Source: Pseudoalteromonas citrea | GTDB taxonomy: Bacteria > Pseudomonadota > Gammaproteobacteria > Enterobacterales > Alteromonadaceae | Direction of reading: 5' to 3' | NCBI RefSeq assembly: GCF_000238375.3 | Contig: NZ_AHBZ03000012.1 | Location: 310,001-374,000 of the forward strand | Length of the DNA: 64,000 nucleotides | Part shown: piece after piece, positions 57,494-64,000 of the stretch | Layout of the letters: the number at the start of each line of letters is the position of its first letter | Numbering within the stretch: position 1 is the stretch's first letter | The notes under the pieces: generated by a model | Database searches by the model: none | Told to the model about the DNA's origin: nothing | Seen by the model: the letters and a program-made list of their open reading frames with translations, nothing else | Program-made: the position numbers and the translations under genes

Positions 57494-58390
57494 ATGGAGA
57501 ATGTCCATATATTAACGCAGCGAATACCAACGCGTGGCGACTACTTGCCGTTCAGTAACGAACAGTTTGTGAGTAACATACCTGATCCTGCGCATCGCTT
57601 AGTTGAGCAGTTACAAACTACATTGCAGCTTGATGAGCAGCTCACTTTGTTTGCCGAATTTGCCAAACGCATTATTAAATTATCTGGCTTACAATTTCAT
57701 TCATCATTAGGCGTGGCACAAATGAAGGAGAGTGACAATCAACATACTCCTTACTCGTTTGAGCTTGAGGTCAACGGTGAACACTTGGGGCAACTAGTGT
57801 ACTTCTGCCAATACCAATTGAGTAGCAGTATTCTAGCAAAACTATGCAGCCTGCATAACGTATTACTTTACCCGCTTCGCAACGCATTGATGTACAACCG
57901 AGTATTGCAGCTTGCGACTAAAGATGCACTCACAGGACTAAATAATCGTAGCCAATTTAATGACAACTTAGCACAAAAGTTAGAACGTAGCCGTCGCCAT
58001 CATCGGAGTTTTAGTCTGATGATATTAGATTTAGATCAATTTAAGGCGGTAAATGACATCCATGGCCACAAAGCTGGCGATGAAGTACTTGTTGAATTTG
58101 CCCATATTTTACAGCATTCAATTAGGGCAACTGATAGTGTCTATCGGTTTGGTGGAGATGAGTTTGCAATATTAATTGATGATCCTGAGTTTCCAACCAA
58201 TAAAGTTATTGCTGAGCGAATTATGACCGCGGTAACAAACTGTAGCTTACTTGCTAAGTTTGGTGTAACAGCCAGTATTGGTTTTACATTGGCTGCAAGT
58301 CACGATTGTGAGAATGTCATTTTCTCTCGGGCAGATAAAGGCTTATACAAAGCAAAAGCGGCAGGAAGAAACTGCGCTCGCGCAGTTTAA
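57494..58390 (+). CDS. GGDEF diguanylate cyclase
   Basis: A 298-residue protein. ATG 57494 is chosen because AGGGGA lies 7 nt upstream; an ATG at 57446 would add 16 residues. The N-terminal 150 residues form an unrecognised sensor-like domain without spans. The C-terminal GGDEF domain has the active-site motif GGDEF at 220-224 and an inhibitory I-site RATD five residues before it. It should make cyclic di-GMP with product feedback. A strong terminator follows. Confidence 0.92.
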   Translation: MENVHILTQRIPTRGDYLPFSNEQFVSNIPDPAHRLVEQLQTTLQLDEQLTLFAEFAKRIIKLSGLQFHSSLGVAQMKESDNQHTPYSFELEVNGEHLGQLVYFCQYQLSSSILAKLCSLHNVLLYPLRNALMYNRVLQLATKDALTGLNNRSQFNDNLAQKLERSRRHHRSFSLMILDLDQFKAVNDIHGHKAGDEVLVEFAHILQHSIRATDSVYRFGGDEFAILIDDPEFPTNKVIAERIMTAVTNCSLLAKFGVTASIGFTLAASHDCENVIFSRADKGLYKAKAAGRNCARAV

Positions 58391-58397
58391 CGACATC

Positions 58398-58426
58398 GGC
58401 TCAGCTCCCCTAGCTGAGCCTTTTTT
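58398..58426 (+). terminator. Rho-independent terminator after the diguanylate cyclase
   Basis: Stem GGCTCAGCT / AGCTGAGCC with loop CCCCT, followed by six T. Confidence 0.92.
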
Positions 58427-58441
58427 CAGTTTTTACCCACA

Positions 58442-58789
58442 TTACTTAACAAACTTACTTAGATAAATGTGATAAATAAACAATAAAAAGGCTAAACCAA
58501 AAAAGAAGCCATTTATAACCCAAGCCAAAGATATAAAAGTGGGCAAGTCAGTCATAACAATCAGCATTAATGGCATCAACACCGCTGCGATAAAAAAAGC
58601 ACCGCCTTTGCCATGCCAATATGCCAATAAGGTCGCACTGGTTAAATGACCAAACACCACAGCATACACAATATTGCTGACATTCAATGTATCGGTGAGC
58701 GCTAAGCCAAAAAAAATAACGCCAGTCAGTAATATGCCCCACGGAGACTGCTTAGCCAAAGACGCGCCAATTTTTACGTTATTTATCAT
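58442..58789 (-). CDS. Small inner-membrane protein
   Basis: A 115-residue protein with four hydrophobic segments and no recognised motif. I place the start at ATG 58789, which overlaps the end of tilS by 11 nt and has a GGGAAG site upstream; a frame beginning at 58852 would lie deeper inside tilS. The overlap suggests co-translation with tilS. Function unknown. Confidence 0.72.
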   Translation of the reverse strand: MINNVKIGASLAKQSPWGILLTGVIFFGLALTDTLNVSNIVYAVVFGHLTSATLLAYWHGKGGAFFIAAVLMPLMLIVMTDLPTFISLAWVINGFFFGLAFLLFIYHIYLSKFVK

Positions 58790-60104
58790 TACATTCTTCC
58801 CAAAAAATCCCACCACAACTGACTTTAAAGTCATGATTAAAGTAATAGCCAACTACTTGGACTAACACATCATTATAATAAATCAGCGGTATGTGTTCTC
58901 GTTGCCATACAGGCACACCCGCATCCTTTAGCCAATGCTTAAGCGTATTTCTACCAGGTTTTGCGTACGGCCTTATTTTTTCTTTAGCTCGTCCATATTT
59001 CACTGACACCACTTCATCACTTAAGGGCATGCGTATACCCGCCCCGTGGTTTACACCAAGTACCTTCGTTGTATTCAATACCACATCACGCACGCCAATA
59101 TCATTTTGCTCTATCGGGGCTGTTTGCATTTCAACCCAGTACAATAGGCCCCGATGACGTCTAACAGACCCTGACTGTAAGTCAATTTTCAGCTGTGCAT
59201 CCACTTTGCTATTAAAGCTTTGCGTTAATATTTGTTCTAACTGTGCCAAAGAAGGCATCGTAACTTGCTGTTGGGCCAACCATGCTCTGACCACATTTTT
59301 TTGCCTAATAACAGAGCGTTCTGTAAGTTTACTCAAATCAATGCAGTCATCATCATTATTACGATATAAACAGTGTTGCAGGTCTTCATCGGTGATTTCG
59401 TCAATCAGCTGCTGCTGTTGCTGTAATAGTTGAATACTTCTTGTAGAGCTTGGAAGAAATCCTTTAAAGCGAGACTTCAATAACGGTATAACTTGATTGC
59501 GTAAATAGTTTCTATCGTAATTATCTTGCTGATTCGATTCATCTTCGATATGCGGCAGTTCGTAATGCTGAGCAAATAATTCAATCTCTTCACGACTACA
59601 GGCCAATAGCGGTCTAATACACCTTCGGCCATTAGCCAATTGGGTTGTTGCTTTCATTCCGCCTAAACCCAATAAACCTGAACCGCGCTTTAAACGCAGT
59701 AAAAATGTTTCAAGCTGATCATCCGCATGCTGGCCCAAAACTAACAAAGCATCCGTATCAGCCACTTTATCTAACGCTTGATACCTAAGCTCACGGGCTT
59801 GTGCTTCAATACTATGTCGCGGCTTATGCTCTATAATGACAGGCTGTGACTGAAAAGAAACCTCAAGCTGCGCACATAAATCTTGGCAAAACTGTTGCCA
59901 ATCATCAGCATGCTCTGACAAACCATGATTAATATAAACAGCTGACAGGCCTATATTGGGGTTGCTACTTCGCAATGTGGCGCATAAATGCAATAGTACA
60001 ACAGAGTCTACGCCACCAGAGAGCGCCACACACAAAGGGTGTTGTGTAGGGTTAAGTTGCTCAATAGCTGTTTTAAACTGCTTGTATAAAAAACTCGATT
60101 TCAT
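58779..60104 (-). CDS. tilS: TilS, tRNA(Ile)-lysidine synthetase
   Basis: A 441-residue enzyme that modifies C34 of the CAU-anticodon isoleucine tRNA to lysidine. The ATP-pyrophosphatase PP-loop SGGVDS is at residues 29-34. The substrate-binding LGQHADDQLETFLLRLKRGSGLLGL block and the C-terminal TilS domains (RPYAKPGRNTLKHWLKDAGVP) are present. It follows accA in the conserved dnaE-accA-tilS order. Confidence 0.95.
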   Translation of the reverse strand: MKSSFLYKQFKTAIEQLNPTQHPLCVALSGGVDSVVLLHLCATLRSSNPNIGLSAVYINHGLSEHADDWQQFCQDLCAQLEVSFQSQPVIIEHKPRHSIEAQARELRYQALDKVADTDALLVLGQHADDQLETFLLRLKRGSGLLGLGGMKATTQLANGRRCIRPLLACSREEIELFAQHYELPHIEDESNQQDNYDRNYLRNQVIPLLKSRFKGFLPSSTRSIQLLQQQQQLIDEITDEDLQHCLYRNNDDDCIDLSKLTERSVIRQKNVVRAWLAQQQVTMPSLAQLEQILTQSFNSKVDAQLKIDLQSGSVRRHRGLLYWVEMQTAPIEQNDIGVRDVVLNTTKVLGVNHGAGIRMPLSDEVVSVKYGRAKEKIRPYAKPGRNTLKHWLKDAGVPVWQREHIPLIYYNDVLVQVVGYYFNHDFKVSCGGIFWEECNDK

Positions 60105-60119
60105 AATATATAAAACGCA

Positions 60120-60143
60120 AAAAAGCCGCTAATGCGGCTTTTT
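60120..60143 (-). terminator. Terminator between accA and tilS
   Basis: Stem AAAAAGCCGC / GCGGCTTTTT around the loop TAAT. On the minus strand it ends with a U-tract. tilS starts only 16 nt beyond it, so read-through or a promoter inside accA is needed for tilS. Confidence 0.85.
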
Positions 60144-60160
60144 ACGCTAATTTATCACGC

Positions 60161-61117
60161 TTAGCAATAACCGAAAGACATAAGCCTTTGGTAACGCTGC
60201 TCTAGCATCTCTTCTTTGCTTAACGCTTGAAGGTCTGACAAATCACGCTTTAGTTGTGCTTTTAGATTTTTAGCCATCACATCATAGTTACGATGTGCGC
60301 CACCTAGAGGCTCATCAACAATGCTATTAATTAAATCAAGTTCTTTAACGCGCGTTGCAGAGACACCCATCGCTTCAGCAGCTAATGGTGCTTTATCTGC
60401 ACTTTTCCAAAGAATTGACGCACAGCCTTCTGGTGAGATCACTGAGTAAGTGCTGTATTGCAGCATGTTTACTCGGTCGCCTACGCCAATTGCCAACGCA
60501 CCGCCAGATCCACCTTCGCCGATAACAGTACAAATGGTTGGTACTTTTAATGCTGCCATCACTTTTAGGTTTCGTGCAATCGCTTCACTTTGACCACGCT
60601 CTTCTGCACCAACACCAGGGTATGCTCCAGGAGTATCAATGAAGGTGATAACTGGCATTTTAAAACGCTCAGCCATTTCCATTAAGCGTAATGCTTTACG
60701 GTAACCTTCAGGTTTGGGCATACCAAAGTTGCGCTTGATCTTCTCCGCAGTATCACGGCCTTTTTGCTGACCAATCACCATCACTGGCTGGCCTTCAAAA
60801 CGTGCAACACCACCAAGAATAGCAGGGTCATTTGCAAACGTGCGATCGCCTGCAAACTCATCAAACTCAGTAAATATACGTTCAATGTAATCACGAGTAT
60901 ATGGGCGCAGAGGATGGCGCGCTAACTGAGAAACCTGCCAAGCACCTAAACCAGAAAAAATCTTTTCCGTTTGCTCAACATTTTTTTCTTTTAGACGCGT
61001 AATCTCATCTTCTAAGCTCAGATCTAAACTACCTGAACGGCTAACATTTTGTAATTCTTTAATCTTTGCTTCCAATTCTGCAATTGGAAGTTCAAAGTCA
61101 AGATAATTGAGACTCAT
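60161..61117 (-). CDS. accA: AccA, acetyl-CoA carboxylase carboxyltransferase subunit alpha
   Basis: A 318-residue subunit that, with AccD, transfers the carboxyl group from biotin to acetyl-CoA to make malonyl-CoA for fatty-acid synthesis. Length and blocks match E. coli AccA ([40 protein letters not shown] in part, [28 protein letters not shown]). It lies 19 nt after dnaE on the same strand. Confidence 0.97.
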   Translation of the reverse strand: MSLNYLDFELPIAELEAKIKELQNVSRSGSLDLSLEDEITRLKEKNVEQTEKIFSGLGAWQVSQLARHPLRPYTRDYIERIFTEFDEFAGDRTFANDPAILGGVARFEGQPVMVIGQQKGRDTAEKIKRNFGMPKPEGYRKALRLMEMAERFKMPVITFIDTPGAYPGVGAEERGQSEAIARNLKVMAALKVPTICTVIGEGGSGGALAIGVGDRVNMLQYSTYSVISPEGCASILWKSADKAPLAAEAMGVSATRVKELDLINSIVDEPLGGAHRNYDVMAKNLKAQLKRDLSDLQALSKEEMLEQRYQRLMSFGYC

Positions 61118-61136
61118 GCTCTAAACTACCTATTAA

Positions 61137-64000
61137 TTAAAATTCGAGTTCTATTTCTTGCGCCGCCATTTGCGACAACCGAGTTAATAGGTCGTCAGTT
61201 GGCGTCACACACCATTCGGTCCCTAGTGTTAGCTCAGCTAACGCATCTGGACGCTGGTACATGATCTTTATCGGACATGTACCAAATTTATACGGTTCTA
61301 ACACTTTTCGTAAATTATCGAAGAAGTTTTCGTCCATTTGCACCATATTTAGTGTCATTTTAATTGCTCGAACTCGCTTTTCACGCGCTTGAGCTATGGT
61401 ACAGACATCTCTGGCAGTCATTGTAATGCCACCAGAGAAGTTATCAAAGCTGACCTGTCCTGATATTACCAAGATTTGGTTAATTTGCAGCAATTCTTGG
61501 TATATTTCAAACTGTTCAGGGAATAAGCGTACATCAATTCGGGCGCTTTTGTCATCTAAAGTTATCAACCCCCAACGATTACCCTTTTTGTTTATTAACG
61601 TACGCGCATTAATCACCAAGCCAGCAGCTGTTGATTGCACATCACGATTCGTTGGCTGTAAATCAACTAATTTACCCGAAGTATAATGCCTGAGTTCTCG
61701 TCGATATTGATTTATTGGATGACCGGTGAGGTACAGTCCCAGTGTTTCTTTCTCTCCATCAAGCCATTCATTGTCGGTAAGTGGTCTTGCTGGAATAAAA
61801 GCTTGCTCAACCTGTTCGGGTTCAACCGCGAGTAAGCCAAACAAATCAGATTGACCAATTGCCTCGGCTTTATGGTGTTGCTCAGCTGATTTCATTGCAT
61901 CTTTTACACTAGCGAGCAAGGTCGCTCGTCCGGCTTGCGTGCCCTCAGGGCCGAGTTTATCTAATGCACCAGCATAAATGAGCTTTTCCAGTACCCGTTT
62001 ATTTAAGCGCTTTAAATCAACACGCGCACAAAAGTCGAATAAATCTTTAAACTCACCGCCCTTTTCCCTACACTCTAAAATAGTGTCAACAGGGGCTTCA
62101 CCTACGCCCTTGATTGCCCCTATTCCATAGACGATCTCACCTTGCAAATTTACAGTAAATTTATATTCACCGGCATTCACATCTGGCGGTAACAGCGTCA
62201 ACTTCATGTTTTCACATTCATCGACTAGAATAACGATCTTTTCGGTGTTATCCATATCTGCGGACATTACTGCCGCCATAAATTCAGCCGGAAAGTGCGT
62301 TTTCATCCACAAGGTTTGATACGACACCAAGGCATAAGCTGCTGAGTGAGATTTGTTAAAGCCATATCCCGCGAATTTCTCTACCAAGTCGAAGATTTTC
62401 ATCGCCAACTCGCCATCAACGCCGTTATTTACAGAGCCCTCTTCAAACGTCGAGCGCTGCTTGGCCATTTCTTCTGGCTTTTTCTTACCCATAGCTCGAC
62501 GTAACATATCTGCGCCACCAAGCGTGTAACCGGCGAGCACCTGAGCAATCTGCATTACCTGCTCTTGATATAAGATAATACCGTAGGTCGGCTCTAAAAT
62601 AGGGATAAGGCTATCGTGTTGCCACTGCACATCAGGATATGACAGCTCTTCTCGGCCATGCTTACGGTCGATAAAGTTATCTACCATGCCTGATTGGAGT
62701 GGACCTGGGCGAAATAATGCAACTAAGGCGATCATGTCTTCGAAACAGTCAGGCTTCAAACGTCGAACCAAGTCTTTCATACCACGAGATTCTAGCTGGA
62801 ATACCGCGGTTGTTTCAGCGCGCAATAACAACTCAAAGCTCTTGCGGTCGTCCAGTGGAATGGCCGCAATATCGACATGCTCTTTGCCTTCACGCGTAAG
62901 CCGCTCATTAGCCATATCGAGCGCCCACTGCAAGATAGTCAGCGTTCTCAAGCCCAAGAAGTCAAACTTAACCAACCCTGCCGTTTCAACATCGTTCTTA
63001 TCGAATTGGGTAACAGGGAATTTACCCTCATCATCACAATACAAAGCAGCAAAATCAGTAATGGTGGTCGGTGAAATAACAACACCACCTGCGTGCTTAC
63101 CTGCGTTTCGAGTACACCCTTCCAAAATTCGACACATATCGATGAGATCTTTCACTTCCTCATCACTGTCGTATACCTCAGGTAAGCGAGGCTCAACATC
63201 AAATGCTTTGGCAAGCGTCATACCTGGATCACCTGGTACTAATTTAGAGATCCGGTCAACAAAACCATAGGGGTGTCCTAGCACTCGGCCAACATCACGA
63301 ATTACCGCTTTTGCCGCCATAGTACCAAAAGTGATGATCTGAGATACCGCATCACGGCCATAGAGCATGGCAACATGATCGATCACCTCATCACGTCTGT
63401 CCATACAAAAATCGACATCAAAATCTGGCATTGATACCCGCTCTGGATTCAAAAATCGCTCAAAAAGCAAATCAAATTCAAGAGGGTCTAAATCAGTAAT
63501 TTTTAATGCGTAAGCCACCAAAGATCCAGCACCAGATCCTCGCCCTGGCCCTACTGGAATATTGTTATCTTTACTCCACTGAATAAACTCCATTACTATC
63601 AGGAAGTAACCAGGAAAACCCATTTGGTTGATAACATCGAGTTCCAGTTGTAAACGGTCATCATACTCAACCCGTTTAACTTTACGATCTTCCTCTTCTG
63701 GAAATAAAAACAACAAACGTTCTTCTAAGCCATCACGAGATACTTTTACAAGGAAATCTTCAATGTTAAGGTCGCCCGTTGGGTAGTCTGGCAGAAAGTA
63801 GGTGCCTAATTGCACGGTCACATTACAGCGCTTAGCAATTTCAACGGTATTTTGCAGTGCTTCTGGTATATCGCTGAACAAAGTTTGCATTTGCTCTGGC
63901 GTTTTCAAATATTGTTCTTTAGAAAAACGCTTTGGTCTGCGTTTATCTTCTAATGTATAGCCATCAAAAATAGCCACACGAATTTCATGAGCATCAAAAT
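61137..64000 (-). CDS. dnaE: DnaE, DNA polymerase III alpha subunit (5' end outside the window)
   Basis: The replicative polymerase. The frame is open to the right edge; an in-frame GTG at 63977 is internal, since the residues before it (DAHEIR) also match DnaE. The N-terminal PHP domain lies outside. Visible are the palm domain with [14 protein letters not shown] and the catalytic PDFDVDF, the fingers ([20 protein letters not shown]-like block), the helix-hairpin-helix region, the OB-fold ([10 protein letters not shown]) and the C-terminal tau-binding part. About 954 residues are present. Confidence 0.97.
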   Translation of the reverse strand, partial: FDAHEIRVAIFDGYTLEDKRRPKRFSKEQYLKTPEQMQTLFSDIPEALQNTVEIAKRCNVTVQLGTYFLPDYPTGDLNIEDFLVKVSRDGLEERLLFLFPEEEDRKVKRVEYDDRLQLELDVINQMGFPGYFLIVMEFIQWSKDNNIPVGPGRGSGAGSLVAYALKITDLDPLEFDLLFERFLNPERVSMPDFDVDFCMDRRDEVIDHVAMLYGRDAVSQIITFGTMAAKAVIRDVGRVLGHPYGFVDRISKLVPGDPGMTLAKAFDVEPRLPEVYDSDEEVKDLIDMCRILEGCTRNAGKHAGGVVISPTTITDFAALYCDDEGKFPVTQFDKNDVETAGLVKFDFLGLRTLTILQWALDMANERLTREGKEHVDIAAIPLDDRKSFELLLRAETTAVFQLESRGMKDLVRRLKPDCFEDMIALVALFRPGPLQSGMVDNFIDRKHGREELSYPDVQWQHDSLIPILEPTYGIILYQEQVMQIAQVLAGYTLGGADMLRRAMGKKKPEEMAKQRSTFEEGSVNNGVDGELAMKIFDLVEKFAGYGFNKSHSAAYALVSYQTLWMKTHFPAEFMAAVMSADMDNTEKIVILVDECENMKLTLLPPDVNAGEYKFTVNLQGEIVYGIGAIKGVGEAPVDTILECREKGGEFKDLFDFCARVDLKRLNKRVLEKLIYAGALDKLGPEGTQAGRATLLASVKDAMKSAEQHHKAEAIGQSDLFGLLAVEPEQVEQAFIPARPLTDNEWLDGEKETLGLYLTGHPINQYRRELRHYTSGKLVDLQPTNRDVQSTAAGLVINARTLINKKGNRWGLITLDDKSARIDVRLFPEQFEIYQELLQINQILVISGQVSFDNFSGGITMTARDVCTIAQAREKRVRAIKMTLNMVQMDENFFDNLRKVLEPYKFGTCPIKIMYQRPDALAELTLGTEWCVTPTDDLLTRLSQMAAQEIELEF

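Noticed and set aside
1-64000. CRISPR arrays, tRNA and rRNA genes, replication origin
   Set aside because: I saw no regularly spaced repeats, no tRNA cloverleaf sequences, no rRNA and no cluster of DnaA boxes while reading; a covariance-model scan would be the decisive check.

Overview
The window looks like chromosomal DNA of a marine gammaproteobacterium close to Pseudoalteromonas or a related member of the Alteromonadales. This rests on protein content and on conserved gene orders such as miaB-ybeZ-ybeY-corC-lnt and dnaE-accA-tilS; no database search was possible. Both ends are core genome: miaB is cut at the left edge and dnaE at the right edge.

Left to right: 1-6.3 kb is housekeeping (tRNA modification, ribosome maturation, lipoprotein acylation, an RhlE-type helicase). 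6.5-8.5 kb is a BlaI/BlaR1-type regulatory pair whose sensor carries ankyrin repeats, with two palindromic operators flanking its promoter. 8.7-9.0 kb holds the fused remains of an O-acetylation locus. 9.2-14.3 kb encodes surface or secreted proteins: an RTX-repeat protein with a Sec-type leader and three tandem YadA-head-like proteins without an anchor. An AraC regulator with a membrane domain follows. 16.2-22.3 kb is a probable operon of a lipoprotein hydrolase, a flavin amine oxidase, a thiamine-diphosphate decarboxylase and two twin-arginine-leader proteins of unknown function.

22.4-35.4 kb is the most interesting locus. It holds a nicotianamine-synthase-like enzyme, an MFS exporter and a small hot-dog-like protein in one operon. 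A second operon encodes an ABC ATPase with two ABC-2 permeases, a divergent operon encodes an RND efflux pump, and a TonB-dependent receptor closes the locus. Three near-identical Zur-like boxes lie before the synthase operon, the ABC operon and the receptor. I read this as a zinc-starvation metallophore system. Unlike the staphylopine and pseudopaline loci it has no visible opine dehydrogenase.

35.7-41.1 kb holds a membrane protein, a secreted serine protease with PKD and chitin-binding domains, and an esterase. From about 42 to 52.8 kb is a mobile island. Its right side is a gamma-mobile-trio module (gmtY, gmtZ, gmtX) lying directly 3' of the 4.5S SRP RNA gene. Its cargo includes an abortive-infection-type protein, a CoiA-like protein, and a Tn552-like remnant: a cut-off transposase, a res site and a serine resolvase. 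53-64 kb returns to core genes: DUF3014, patatin, Kef-type antiporter, diguanylate cyclase, tilS, accA and dnaE.
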